This document shows, one piece after another, positions 1 to 11,630 of a stretch of DNA of 64,000 bases; position 1 is the stretch's first letter; each line of letters begins with the position of its first letter. The position numbers and the translations under genes were made by a program. The notes below the pieces were generated by a model. It was not told where the DNA came from. It saw nothing but the letters and a program-made list of their open reading frames with translations, and searched no databases. The DNA is from Escarpia spicata (lineage: Eukaryota; Annelida; Polychaeta; Sabellida; Siboglinidae). Location of the stretch: NCBI GenBank assembly GCA_963995525.1, contig OZ023205.1:44462704-44526703 (forward strand), given 5' to 3'.

Positions 1-172
1 GGTGTAAGGCAATGCGCCCTCTTTAGCGACAAAGACGATTTCGTCTACATATTCTCAGCTACGGCAACAGCGGTTAATACATTCACAAAGACACGTTTCT
101 TATCTCAAATCGTGCCAGAATGAAACGAACGTAGTAACAACATGACAAACACAAACGCCATGTCAACGTCTA
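1..172. repeat. Direct duplication, copy 1 (cut by window edge)
   Basis: This stretch is repeated, diverged but collinear, at 441-613. Shared landmarks include ttctcagct, cggttaata and cattcacaa in the same order and spacing. The two copies bracket the GGGA-rich tract. No coding potential is seen. Confidence 0.75.
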
Positions 173-174
173 GG

Positions 175-440
175 CATGGAGGGAGAGGGAAGGGAGGGTG
201 GGACGGATTTATGGGGAGGAGGGAGGCAGGGAGAGAGGGAGGCGGGGAGGGAGAGAGAAAGGAATAGAGTAATTGAGAAAGGGAGGAAGAGGGGATGGAA
301 GGAGAGAGAGGGAGGTAAGGTGGGGAGGGAGTGAGGAAGGGGGTGGATGGAGGGAGGGAGGGAGTGATGTAGGGAGTGATAGAGAGAAGGTCGAAGGAAG
401 GGAGGGAGAGAGACGGAGAGAGGGAGGGAGGGAGGGATAT
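175..440. repeat. GGGA/GAGA purine-rich low-complexity tract
   Basis: The plus strand is almost pure purine, built from GGGA, GAGG and GAGA units, with perfect GGGA runs near 351-363 and 424-438. Apparent open frames on either strand are repeat translations, not genes. The GGG runs could form G-quadruplexes. Confidence 0.9.
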
Positions 441-613
441 GGGGCAGAGCGCTCATTTTAGCAGCAAAGAAGATTTCGTTTACTTATTCTCAGCTAAGGC
501 AATAACGGTTAATACACATTCACAAGGACATCTTACCTAAAATAGTGCCAGAATGCAAGGAACGTGGTAACAACATAACAAACATAAATTCCATGTAAAC
601 GTAGCAATCTAGA
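441..613. repeat. Direct duplication, copy 2
   Basis: Second copy of the sequence at 1-172, starting just after the purine tract. The order of matching blocks is the same, with about one substitution every 8-10 bases and small indels. Confidence 0.75.
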
Positions 614-1454
614 TCCTATAATGTGTGCCCAAATGGAAGTTTCCAAACAGAGGTCAGTTTCATTACGAACCAAACTTCAGAAGATGTCAATGTTTAAATA
701 TCAAATACACGACATCGTCACGGTTACCTTAATGTAATAGAACTGATGCTAAGTATAAACAGGTTAAAACTTACCACAAGCTCGCTGTTTTCATAAAGTA
801 GCAACTCTCGAATTTCTTTTCGACAAATTAATAATAGATGACGTCAGTGTTGCACGATGACGTAACAAAAAGGAGGCGAGATTGACGCCTTTTTTACGCC
901 ATGTAAAATTCGTAAACGGTCCCCAGGTGTGGACAATCCGTAATGTTTTGACTTATTTCTGTTGAACTGACACGTTTCCATCCGTATGTATGGCATTGAT
1001 CTTCAAGGGTTATTGACACACATCGATGATGCAACGTTATAATTAGGGATATCGAACTATGATGCATTGCGTTGTTCGGTGTGATCGTAGAATAATATCG
1101 ACAGTACATTTAACTACCTATAGATATAATCGATAGTAGAGGAGACCGCGTATAATTGTAATATCGTTTGATGCATCGCTGCCTGCGTAAGGCTGGTGTG
1201 GGGCAATCCAGGTAACGTGGAGGAACAGTGTAACAACTGACTAGTGCACACTTGTAGTCAGTCTCCACTACACAATCTCCCCCTCACGCACAAACGCTCG
1301 TACTCACGCATCCTGGGGTACATGGTATTTGCGTCGTGTGCATCTCTTATAGATTGTGTCACAGATGCGTCGATTGTATCACAAATACCTCTACGGAAGC
1401 GTGAGTCGTCAACATATGGATGGAAGTGCTATGAAGCTAAGGAGGGTAGGCAAT
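614..1454. other. No recognisable feature
   Basis: AT-rich unique-looking sequence. The short open frames here show no domain, splice pattern or repeat that I can identify. Confidence 0.5.
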
Positions 1455-2149
1455 ATTAAAAAGATTTTTTTTTAGACGACGGCGAAATGAATCTGTATTT
1501 CCTTCTAATTTAACGCTGACAGGAATTTATTCCACAGAGTTGGTGCGGCAACCGAGAAGGCTCGAGTTCCAGCAGTCGTCTTCACTCGGGGGGGTGAAAA
1601 GATTACAACTGGTCTACCGTAGCTGCCAGGGATTTCTTGCTGGAGTGAGCATTGAATGTACATTTGCAGGTTGTTTGAATGAAAGGGTTTGGTAGGCAAA
1701 TCTTGAAAATAATCCGATATCGCACAGGGAGCCAATGGAGTGATTTTAGAAGCGGCACTAAACGAGAAAAACGAGGAGAACACGTGACTACCCTTGTCAA
1801 ATAATTTTGGACACGTTGAAGTTTTGTTATATCTTTGCATGCAATATTACAAAGCAGTGAATTGCAGTAGTCGAGTCTGCTGCTTAGAAGAGAAGTTGCG
1901 ATAGTTTTAGCGACGGAAAGTGCCATATACCGGCGAATACGGCGAAGATCACGGATATGGTAAAAAACAGGAGCGACACGTTTTGGATATGTGGTGTATA
2001 AAATTTACGTTTTCATCAAACGTTACTCAGAGGTTCCGAGCTGAGGCGGCTGGTGTGATACTTTGACTCAAAATACATGTTGGGAAAAAGCCATCAAGTT
2101 TACTACGCTGCTTTGGAGTACCATTGATGGGAAATTCAGTTTTATCTGC
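1455..2149 (-). mobile_element. L2/CR1-like LINE, 3' part (C-terminal end of reverse transcriptase ORF)
   Basis: Translation on the minus strand gives the typical C-terminal signature of CR1/L2-superclade polymerases: SRLDYCNSLL, then KLQRVQN, LHWLPVRYRI and, after a frameshift near 1620-1840, AFSVAAPTLWN. Just before the break, the reading ADKTEF...GTPKQRSKLDGFFPT continues the segment found at 6562-8030. The two pieces are one LINE split by the gypsy insertion. Frameshifts make it non-functional. The 3' end is placed roughly. Confidence 0.85.
2145..2149. repeat. Target-site duplication of the gypsy element, left copy (tctgc)
   Basis: TCTGC directly precedes the TG start of the left LTR and recurs at 6562-6566 directly after the CA end of the right LTR. 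Five bases is a normal Ty3/gypsy target-site duplication. It lies inside LINE coding sequence (Ala-Asp codons on the minus strand). Confidence 0.85.
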
Positions 2150-2352
2150 TGTATGTCTAACATAACGGACACTTGTTATGCCTTGATTGAGTTCGGTTTT
2201 ATTAGGTTTTAAAATTTCGGTAATCTTACAAATACCTCGCCGGTTGATCCACGCCGGATTGGTCCCACTGACCTAGTTTTCAGTTAACCGTCTCCAGGCG
2301 TATCTAATCGAATCGATGTAATTACGATCTCGATAATTATGATATCGATACA
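2150..2352 (-). repeat. Gypsy 3' LTR (203 bp)
   Basis: Begins TGTATGTCTAACATAACGG and ends TCGATACA on the plus strand. It matches the right LTR at both ends but carries about 84 bp in the middle (roughly 2183-2270) that the right LTR lacks. Confidence 0.88.
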
Positions 2353-2363
2353 TCTCCCCTTCT
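2353..2363 (-). promoter_or_regulatory. Polypurine tract of the gypsy element
   Basis: The minus strand reads AGAAGGGGAGA immediately upstream of the 3' LTR. This is where the plus-strand DNA primer of an LTR retrotransposon is expected. Confidence 0.75.
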
Positions 2364-2533
2364 AAGGCGAAGACATCAACAGAGACTATGCTGAGACCAA
2401 AGCACACATGAGTGGTTAATCAAACTGTTCAACATAATTGTCTCTCATCAGATTACGAGTCTATGACTGCCTGTAACGAACTGGAGTCACAACTACACGT
2501 CTTGATCGGGTCATACGCAGACCGTCACGTGTG

Positions 2534-3130
2534 TCAGTGTTTGGTGTAGTTACACCTGGATGTCAGTACATCTGTTCGTGTAGCAAGTTGTCGATCTAGT
2601 GTAGCCGGCGAGTCGACTGTTGATGGAGTCCGGCCCCTCTGACCAGTTGTACCATTTGTAACACTAGTGCCCGACGTGATGTTCCGGATGAGCATTATGT
2701 GTTGTCGGTTACGTCGATATTGTCCATGGGGCGTTTGCACATAATACGATCTTGGTCCATCCGTTTTGGAGATAATCACACAATACGATCACCATCCTCA
2801 CTCGTTGGGCTGTCGTTTCAAACGAACCCGCTGTCACGGTGATAAGTCGCTGAGAGGCTGTGCACCTTTCGTTTGTCCTAGTTAGACTGGTTCACCGCCT
2901 TTGTAATGGGCATCTCTTTCACGAACAGTGACATCACTCGGCAAATTTGGAGACAGGTTGGCGAGGAATGTAGGCAGTCTAGTTTGAATCTGTCTACCCA
3001 TGAGCAGCTGCGCTGAACTCACGCTTGTCATTGTCGTCGGTGTTGCTCTGTGTGCCATCAAGTCAAGCACTGGGTCGGTTTGTCTCTGAGTATGGATTTG
3101 ACGGTTCTCACGGCACGCTCTGCTTCCCAA
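2534..3130 (-). pseudogene. Gypsy pol, integrase C-terminal region (broken)
   Basis: Two reading frames on the minus strand together give the tail of a gypsy pol polyprotein. One contains LLMGRQIQTRLP and the other TDGPRSYYVQTPHGQYRRNR, the usual last conserved segment of K02A2.6-like integrases. A frameshift and stop separate the two pieces, so no continuous protein can be made. Confidence 0.75.
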
Positions 3131-3626
3131 TTTGCTTGTGGAAAATGCGGACTTGTCTTGATGTGCTTAAAACCGTACTCACGTGCGAACCTGCTGAACT
3201 GTGTTCCGTTATCATTGGTCAACTCATCTGGTATGCCAAATCGTGCGAATGTCATCTTCAGTTTGCCGATCACCATCGCACTTGTGATACTTGTGAGTGG
3301 TATGATCTCAAGATACCGCGAGTAATAATCAACGATGATTAAATCACTCGTTCCATCTAGATCACACAGGTCGCAGGCTACCGTTTGCCATGGCCGCAAT
3401 ATGGTAGTTGAGTTGGCATGAGAGGCTCGTGCTTCTGCTTACGCCTGTTCTTCTGGCAGTAGTTGCAATTGATGATCATTTGTTGTAGTTGCTGTCCGAT
3501 ATTGGGCCACCACACTGCCAACTTTGCACATTCTCTGCACTTCTGCAACCCTAGGCGCCCTTCATGAAATTTCTTTAGCGTGTGTTCTCGTAACGAACGC
3601 GGCATCACGGTACGATTCTCGAACAC
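3058..3626 (-). pseudogene. Gypsy pol, integrase zinc-binding and core domains (broken)
   Basis: The N-terminal part (3378-3626) shows the HHCC zinc-binding region ending NCNYCQK. The second histidine of the usual HEGHLG is replaced (HEGRLG). The core domain (3058-3399) is in another frame and shows the first Asp in WQTVACDL, the second in NDNGTQF and the Glu in ANWEAERAV, so the DDE triad is still readable. The frame change between the domains inactivates it. Integrase would insert the element cDNA into host DNA. Confidence 0.88.
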
Positions 3627-3728
3627 AATTAGTCCAGCATGAACACGTAATTATTCTTTTGCGATAGCATATGACGCAACGTTGTCAGGGATGCTAGATG
3701 GCCAACCACCTCGGATGTACTGCAGTAT

Positions 3729-4319
3729 CTATCGGAGCTCTGTATCGTCTTCAGTAACTCTGCGTATGTCCTCCACTTTGCGATTTGTAGCAGACCAGCT
3801 ACTCTCGACGGAATCCACATATTCCGTGACATCTGCTTGTAACCCTGCAACCTCTGGTCCGGATTTGTTGACAGGAGCTCGTGAAAGAGCGTCTGCCACA
3901 ATGAACGTGTTTCCGGCTCTGTGTTCTGCTGTCACATTGTACTTCATTAGCCGCATCAGCAATCGCTGGCATCTGAGTGGGCTTCTGTCAAGATCCTTCT
4001 TGTTGATGATCGGTATCAGCGGTTTGTGGTCAGTCAACACTGCCACTCTTAGCAGTGCACGCAGATAGCAGTCAAACCGCTCACAAGCCCACACCACTGC
4101 TAAGCATTCTTTCTTGATCTGGGCATAACGCTTCTCACTCTCTGTGAGTGTTCGTGAACAGAATGCGACTAGCTTCCACTGCAAATCTTCCGTTTGCTGG
4201 AGCAGGACACCACCAATGCCGTAACTGCTTGCATCGGCACTAACAGTAGTTGGTCTCTTTGTGTCGTAGAATGTTAGGCATGGAGCATATTTTGTCAAAC
4301 GCTTGCTGCTGAGCAACAC
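3729..4319 (-). pseudogene. Gypsy pol, RNase H domain
   Basis: A 196-residue stretch carries the Ty3/gypsy RNase H signature. SADASSYGIGGVL holds the first catalytic Asp, EKRYAQIKKECLAVVWA the Glu, LTDHKPL the second Asp and VADALSR the terminal motif. All key residues remain, but the stretch is cut off from the RT frame upstream and from integrase downstream. The domain would degrade RNA in the RNA-DNA hybrid during reverse transcription. Confidence 0.9.
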
Positions 4320-4421
4320 TCCAGTTCCACTCAGTGTCCATCTTTAGAAACTCGTTGAGTGGATGTAGCACGATGCTGAGGTTCGGTGCATATCGGCCCA
4401 GCTAATTTGTCAGGAATCTCC

Positions 4422-5262
4422 TCAGTTCAGGAACGCATGTTGGAACTGGCATCTGAAATATAATATAGCGGCAATTTTCGCACTACCAGGCAACATGTCA
4501 GGCTTGGAGATCTTATGTGTTAGGGACATCATCTTACTTTGTCTGAATTCGCATTTCTGTCTATTCAGTTCAACCCTGCCGCTGAGAACCTGTTCAAAAT
4601 ACTGTCGTGTCTCTTGTAGTGTTCCTTCATGGTCGCACCATAGACCAGTATATCGTTCATGTACACTAGTATACCGTCTAAGCCACGTCCAAGCCACCCA
4701 GCATGTCCTGCATTTTGGGCTGAAAAATGTCAGGCGCTAATGAGATCCCAAACTGCAGTTTCTGAAAATAGTATCTACCACACCTTGGCGTAAAGAAGGT
4801 GGTCAGCTTCTGGCTTTCCTCGTTTAAAGGTATTAAGCCGCTGCTGGCATCTAGGCGACTGAAGACTGTGCCTTCGCGCAGTTTATGCGCCATGTCTTCA
4901 AAGGTGGGAATTGTGAAATGTTCCCTCTTAACACTTTTGTTGAAGTTCCGCAAATCAACACAGATTCCCACGCCCTCTTTCTTTGGAACCACTACAATTG
5001 GCGCGCACCATTCACTTGGCTCAGTTATCTTTCTGGTTGCTCCTTCATTCTCCATGCGAACGAGTTCAGCTTCTACCTTTGGTAGTAGAGGTATTGGTAC
5101 TCTGCGTGGTGCCACCACGTTGTACGGTTGTGCATCTGGGTCAAGCACGATCTTTACCGGCTTACCACCCAACGCATCAATGCGTGCAACGAGATTCAAT
5201 TGTGTCGCAACAGACCGAATTAGGAGGTTGCGCTGAACAGGCGGACCTACGATGATAAACAC
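4422..5262 (-). pseudogene. Gypsy pol, reverse transcriptase (mutated active site, frameshifted)
   Basis: The minus strand encodes the gypsy RT palm: PSEWCAPIVVVPKKEG, then ICVDLRNFNK, FSRLDASSG (first catalytic Asp), and FQKLQFGISLAPDIFQ. The catalytic box at 4652-4663 reads YMND instead of YMDD, losing one metal-binding Asp. A frame change around 4690 separates this box from the upstream part. Further downstream the thumb-like FEQVLSGRVELNRQKCEF is visible. Confidence 0.9.
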
Positions 5263-5263
5263 G

Positions 5264-5604
<341 letters not shown>

Positions 5605-5626
<22 letters not shown>

Positions 5627-5904
5627 AGCTGCAAAATGTCCCTTCTTTCAATCTTCCTGCATGTCTGGTTGTAAGCAGGGCACTTCTTGGGAGCATGTTG
5701 TTTACCACAGTTGTGACATGTCGTTTGAGTCTGTGGAATTCTAAATTCTCGTCTGGAAAAGTCTCTCTTACCAAAATTAGCTTTGGGTTTTCTCTGACTT
5801 TTGGCAGCCTGATGCACTGAATCAGCACTCGTTTCTGCATGCTTGTTTTCAGTGTATTTGTTGGTGATTTCGTTGTTCCTGCATATAGCTACCGCAATTG
5901 CCAT
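5605..5904 (-). pseudogene. Gypsy gag, nucleocapsid zinc-knuckle region
   Basis: CHNCGKQHAPKKCPAY forms a C-x2-C-x3-H-x4-C knuckle typical of gypsy/mag nucleocapsids. A second knuckle following it (CRKIERRD...) has lost its second cysteine. The upstream half is rich in Lys and Arg. The domain would bind element RNA. Confidence 0.85.
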
Positions 5905-5967
5905 CGTTAGTGTTCCTTCGTAGAGCAGTTTCTATCTCACAGTGTCTGAATAGAAACCTATGACGAT

Positions 5968-6405
5968 TTAATCGCGGATTATATTCTCTCTTTCCTTGGG
6001 CACATAATTACACGTGCTTGCTAGATTTAGCAAATCTGTCAGGAAAACATCAAATGTTTCACCCCTGTTCTGCTTCCGGTGCAAGAATGTGTACCTTTCG
6101 TAAGTTTCATTCACTCTCGGTGTGGAGTAGTTGCTGAACTGTAGCTTCGCCGCTGCAGTGTTATCTTTATCTGTCGGTCGATCAAATGTGAACGTTCTGA
6201 AAACGTCCATGCACCCAGGACCGAGGAGAGTTAACGACGTAGTCACTTGTATCTTCTCACTCTTCTTATTATTCTCGGTCGCTAGCATATAGTAGTCGAA
6301 TTGCTCGAGCCACCTTACCCACAATTTTGTTATGTGCGCGTCGCCGTTGGCGGCATTGCTTGCGGTGCACGAAAGGTGTCTCGGCGGCCTTAAGCCTTCT
6401 GCCAT
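5968..6405 (-). pseudogene. Gypsy gag, capsid-like region
   Basis: About 145 residues begin at the Met codon at 6403-6405 (MAEGLRPPRH), just inside the 5' LTR. The longer frame starting in the LTR is less likely. It includes WVRWLEQFDYYMLA and YTFLHRKQNRGETFDVFLTD, the pattern of retrotransposon gag/capsid proteins (LE.F..Y and FH.RKQ..GE..D.F). A stop near 5968 separates it from the zinc knuckle. Confidence 0.82.
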
Positions 6406-6442
6406 GATCAAATTGTTCATGCACTTACATGCATTGACACTA

Positions 6443-6561
6443 TGTATGTCTAACATAACGGACACTTGTTATGCCACTGACCAAATTTCTAGTTAACCGT
6501 ATCCAGGCGTATATAATCGAGTCAATATAATTACAATCTCGATAATTACGATCTCGATACA
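6443..6561 (-). repeat. Gypsy 5' LTR (119 bp, internally deleted)
   Basis: Shares the first roughly 33 bases and the last roughly 85 bases with the left LTR but lacks the central segment of about 84 bp. It ends CGATACA, and the tctgc duplication follows. Missing LTR centre sequence may remove promoter elements. Confidence 0.88.
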
Positions 6562-6566
6562 TCTGC
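6562..6566. repeat. Target-site duplication of the gypsy element, right copy (tctgc)
   Basis: Identical to 2145-2149. LINE coding sequence resumes immediately after it. Confidence 0.85.
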
Positions 6567-8030
6567 ATTGACTTTAATCATTCATCCAATGGAAGATATC
6601 TTGGGGACAATCTCTGAGTTGGTTTATGGAGCGATTTGTATCTGGTGTAACCAAATAAATGTAGATATGTGTGTCAGCTGCGCAAAGGTGATGCTCCAAG
6701 TTGTGACTTTGGATAACAGAGCTTAGTAGCGTAGTGTAGAGCGTGAAAAGCAAAGGCCCAAGAACAGAACCCCGAGGGACACCACATGAAGTGGGCAGCA
6801 TGGCTGAAAAGCAATTGCCTATCTTTATGGCTTGGTATCTGTCAGTTAGGTATGAAGAAAACCAGCTCAAAACTGTGCCGTACCACGTTGATAAACGTTT
6901 AATAAGAATTTAAATTCTTAAAAGAATGTTCAGTAATATAAGTTTAATAAGAATGTTGTTATCAATGGTATCAAACGCGGCGGACAGATGAAGCAGGTTA
7001 AGTGCCGTTACTTTGCCTTTATCGATGTTTAGGTTTATGTCATTGTGTATTTTTAAAAGAGCAGTTTCTGTAGAGTGAATTGTTTGTATGCAGATTGCAA
7101 CACATTAGATAGGTAATTTGTGCTGTTGTGAGATCTTAGACGGTTTGCTACAACCTTTTGAAGTATTTTGGAAATACAACTGAAGCTGGAAATGGGTCCA
7201 TAACGGTTTAGGCCTTCTTTATGCAGAGATGTCTTCTTAAGAACTGGTTTTACATAGGCGTGTTTAAGATCATCAGGAAAAAGCCAGAGCACACTGATGC
7301 ATTTATGATATATGTTATTGGTTTGAGTAATGCACCAAGACATGCTCTTAGCAGTGCGGTCGGGAATGGATCAAGACCACAGGGTGTATTTGGGGAGGAC
7401 ATAATTAAGTTCCTCACTTCGTCAACTGAGGCAGATTTAAACGATGCAAGTTGAGAATTTACTTGTGGAGAGAAAACATTTACAATACTTGAGGTATGAC
7501 CTGGGAAAGCAGACCGGATAAGACTGATTCTGTCCTTGAACTGATTAGAGAACGAGTCACACAAACACTTATTGATGCATGATTTGGTAGGGATGGAGCA
7601 GGCCGTCTATTTAAAATTTGATTTATGCAGCTCCATAGCTGATGTGGACTATCAGTGTTATTGGAGACCATATTTGTGTAATAATCCGATTTTGATTTGG
7701 CCATTTGTCTGTTTCAGTAGTGACATTGTCTTGAATAACGTGACCTGCCAAGGACGAGCGTGATTTTCGCCAAACACGCGCATAATAACGACGGCGCCTT
7801 TTAGATTTTATAATTTCTGGAGTCTTCCATGGAGCTGGTGGTTTTTGTGACACAGATTTGGATTTAAATGGTGCAGGTTTGTGAAGCAGTGCCTTAAGTA
7901 CTTGACAGTACTGCTCGTACAAGTCTGATACGGGTTCTTTAGAATGTGTTATAAGGTCGGAATTAAGGATATCAGCCATTAAGGCTGCGATATTGATCCT
8001 GTGAATGGCTCTGTAAAAGACGTTATGTAC
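6562..8030 (-). mobile_element. L2/CR1-like LINE, reverse transcriptase ORF, 5' part
   Basis: On the minus strand the order is the linker between endonuclease and RT (KPPAPWKTPEIIKSKRRRRY, then SDYYTNMVSNN), the RT fingers (SSPNTPCGLDPFPTALL; YGPISSFSCISKILQKVVAN), the palm (TSCGVPRGSVLGPLLFTLY) and RSINQLRDCPQDIFHWMND. The usual YADD box is CAAD at 6673-6684. Several frameshifts break the reading, including one right at the gypsy insertion point. The endonuclease is absent, so the copy is probably 5' truncated near 8030. The element continues at 1455-2149. Confidence 0.88.
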
Positions 8031-9069
8031 TGATCTTGGGGGCTAAGTCAGTAGCGTGTCGAGCATCTATGTTTAGAGTACTCGAAACTGTTGTTTGTGT
8101 TCATTTAGTTTAAGATTCATTTTTATTTTGCATAATACTATTTCGGGCATTATTTCTTTATCATAAATATACATAATATTTAAACATTCTGAGGGATAGA
8201 CGTACTAACTGACAGTGAGCAGTCAAAAGGCAGCTTCCCAGGGTTGCCATCTAGCGGATAATATTCAAAAGGCGGCTTCTGAGCCAGACTATCTTCCTGG
8301 CGAAGTCACGCAGCCAGGCGTGACTTCGCCAGGAAGATAAGCCTTCTGGTGCGAGAATCAAATCGAACTGTATTATCGCCCAAATAATTGTAGTACCAAT
8401 TTAAACAGCGTCAGTGGTAGCAATTTATAAAATGTTTCTTTGATCAAACAATACAATACGTTGACACTAATTCTACACTAGAATCACAGGCAAAAATAAA
8501 ACGTTGAGTTACAAAAATTATTTTGAATCATGCAGTGACAAAATAAACAATTACCACCTTACGCCACCTAGCGACCAACAGTAATAACATGGATATGTTT
8601 GTGACATGCAATGGCACAAACAATATTTTATGCGGCAGTAACAACGTAAGGGATACACAGGGGATGCAGACAAATGCGACAGCGAGCGTAATGCCACTTG
8701 GTAGCTGCATCCACTGGTGGATTAGGCCAGCACTAGCATTTGCGTATGAATAACCTTGTTACTGCCATGCGCGAAGTGATACCTAGCACCACGTGATGCA
8801 CATAGCTGAGTTAATGTTTGTAGATGGATGTGACCTGCCTGTGAGATCTTTGCTTGATATTTCATTGTTAATTGTTGGATTGTTATTTGGACTGCTAAGC
8901 GGATTCATGGTTTAATAAGCAGTTGTTTAATCCACACTCCTCCCTGCACGTGTATGCATAATTTATGGCAGAAGTCTAAGATTAAATAAAATATAGTTCC
9001 TTGACGTTTTTCCCTGTTCCAGATGGGTACACGAGGCTTTTTCCTCTCCACTGGGTTTTAGCGGTAAAT
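8031..9069. other. No gene seen; contains one perfect hairpin
   Basis: AT-rich sequence without recognisable coding content. The only structure noted is the inverted repeat at 8290-8339. Confidence 0.5.
8290..8339. repeat. Perfect inverted repeat, 22-bp arms, 6-nt loop
   Basis: Arms at 8290-8311 and 8318-8339 are exact reverse complements (outer tatcttcctggcg, inner gtcacgc) around agccag. No T-run follows it and no gene is adjacent, so a fold-back element remnant is more likely than a terminator. Confidence 0.9.
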
Positions 9070-10120
9070 AAATTAGGGACCACATACACGTCGTAAACCA
9101 ACTGAAAGAGAAGTGCCGAGAATATAATATCCCGCTCTGCATCGCTTTCGTCGACTACAAGAAGGATATCGACTCGGTGCAAACTCAAATAATACTGACC
9201 TGCCTTCAAGAACTTTGGATAGTAGACGTATACATCGAACTCCTGAAAGACATCTACATCAACAGCTCGGTGACAGTCCACCTACACAAAAAGAGCAACA
9301 AGATCAACTTCAAGAGAGGAGTACGACAAGGTGACACCATATCGCCCAAGCTGTTTACGGCAACACTCAAAAGCATATTCCGAAGACTGATCTGGGAAAC
9401 CAGAGGCTTGACGATAGACGGAGAATATCTCAGTCATCTTCGCTCGCCGACGACATACTCATGATGAAAGTGAAAAACAAAGTCTGAAGATGAACATCTC
9501 GAAGACAAAAGTGATGCTACAAAAATGTGACACCAATATATATATCAACACCGTGCTGATAGAGAACGTTGAAACCTACGTCTATCTGAGACAGCGAAAG
9601 AGTATCAGAAACGAAAACTAAGACAAGGAGATTAAAAGAAGAATCACTGCCGGCTGGACAACATTCGCCAAACACCGCGACATCTTCAAGGGTAACTTTG
9701 GAACCTGCTTGAAGAGATAAGTCTTCAAATCATGCGTACTTCCAGCGATGACATACGGTGCGGAAACATGGGCACTCACCATTCAGGCAGAGAACAAGCT
9801 AGCAGCCGCACAAACAAAGGTGGAAAGAAGTATCTTAAACATCACATATCGGTCGGGAGAGGAAAACAAATATCTGGGTAAGACAGAGAAGTCATAGACG
9901 TGAAAGAACAAATCATAAAACACAAGGGGACCTGAGCAGAGCACACCAGCAGACTACGAGATAACCGATGGACATCGCGTATCACAACATGGAGACGTTA
10001 CGAAGAGGAAGACCGGCGAGACGGTGGAGAGACGAACCATACGAGTACTGGAAGAGCACCATCTGGCCGCGCAAGACACTTCGCCCAACCCGGGGACACT
10101 ACGGCTGCACAATGATGATG
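9070..10120 (+). mobile_element. RTE-type LINE fragment (reverse transcriptase)
   Basis: The plus strand reads VNQLKEKCREYNIPLCIAFV, DYKKDIDSVQT (RT motif A), RRGVRQGDTISPKLFTA, then in another frame SLADDIL at about 9440-9457 (active-site box, LADD at 9443-9454), LKMNISKTKVM and AMTYGAETW. Near the end come LRDNRWTSRITTW and RRDG, the usual C-terminus of RTE/BovB-like polymerases. The fragment ends in a short ATG-repeat tail near 10108-10121. It is 5' truncated at about 9070 and has several frameshifts and stops, so it is inactive. Confidence 0.88.
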
Positions 10121-11602
10121 ATGAAAGTGGGGATGCAGCTGTGTGCAAGACGGCGGAGAGACCCCACTGATACGCGGTGTGAACGGTAAACACTAGCCAG
10201 TAGGGATATAGTTAGTGGTTGTAGCAGGTAGCAGGTAGCTGCCGGAGACATTTAAAGAATATTGTTATAACTGTTACTGAGACTACTAATAGGTTGGTGA
10301 ATTGTAGGTATTCTGTCGCAATACCATTGGGGCCGGCATGCTTGTGTGAATATGTGATTCGATTATTGTATTGATGGATACGTAATCTTTGTTAATTAAT
10401 AAAAGTAAATGTCATTAAGTTGGCCTATTTCAGTATATACTGGACGTGCATTGTTGCTATGCATAAAGTCTTGTTTTGTTCTGGTAGAGGATTGGCGCGA
10501 TCGCGACTCGGCTAACATTGACAAAGACGCGAATGTGTGGTCATGACAACACGACACAAACAAAGACAATATATATCTCGACAGGTGTCGATGACCTCAT
10601 ACTAAAGCGGGTGACTAACACAATATACCCTTGACTAGCTGTTCGGCGTGTGCTTTGTAAGAGCGTAAGTTACCGCGATGTCGAACGGTGTGTAATAACA
10701 CTTCATTTACGTTGGCGGTTATTGCACTGGAAGGCAATTACTCTATGACAAGTTGTGACAGAGTACCGCCGTTGGTGTGTCATTATATTTAAAGTTTCAC
10801 GCATCGGGCCGGGTTTCCGTCCAAGAAACACGTACCCGTTGCATAAACATATTGCTATCCGCCCCCCTCCTCCCCCTCCGAGTCATCTCTGCCTATCGCC
10901 TTTGACTCGCACTCTCGTCTCTACAACCCTGCCATATCTCTTCATACACTGGGTTATATATATATATATATATGTCCCCTCACAGGCAAAACCTGTCACG
11001 ATATAATTCATCTGGACGTAATCAATCATGGACATAACTAATATATCACGGACATTACCCCTAGGGAAACACGCCTCACTAACAAAACCCCTGACGAACA
11101 TAACACAGGGACATTTAGGGTAGGGTGACGCATGAAGCCCCTTAGGGGAACATGGGAGCAGTTATTCATAAATTGTAATTTTGACGTCCTGTTGGTGTCA
11201 TACGATTGTCATGTGGTTATGTTACATTCCCAAAGAATTAGTTACATTTGACAGCGCTATCATTTTATAACCGTTAATTAACTATATTGTCCCCAAGTCT
11301 GCGGTAAGACGCCCCCTTGTGTGAGGCATGAATCCCCAGGGGGTCCGTGCCCTATAGACGGTCTCCATCTAAGACAAGCATCAAGCCGGTATAATCTTGG
11401 AAATACAATAGGGACTTCCTACCGCACGGGGATTCCAAGCTATTGTATGTAATTCTACATCTAAAAGGATGCGTGTTTTATATTGAAGGTGTTTATCATA
11501 AGGGATATGTCCGTGAGAGGTTTTGTCTAGATTGATTATGTACTCATTAACATTAAACTCATTCACGCTAAACATAGGCCCTGGATCATGACATTGGAAG
11601 AC
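10121..11602. other. No recognisable gene
   Basis: Contains a short (TA)n at 10954-10972 and a C-rich patch at 10861-10880. Nothing in the open frames resembles a protein domain. Confidence 0.5.
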
Positions 11603-11630
11603 GGGGGGGGGGGGGGGGGGGGGGGGGGGG
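11603..11630. repeat. Poly-G homopolymer (28 G)
   Basis: 28 consecutive G bases preceded by ggaagac. A 26-G run at 41277-41302 is preceded by the same ggaagac, so both probably sit in copies of one repeat family. Confidence 0.95.

Noticed and set aside
2150..2540. A possible env gene making the gypsy element an endogenous retrovirus
   Set aside because: Only about 170 bases lie between the integrase end and the 3' LTR, with no room or signal for an envelope protein.
3025..5255. Plus-strand frames across the gypsy element
   Set aside because: They are antisense shadows of conserved gypsy gag-pol domains, which are recognisable on the minus strand.
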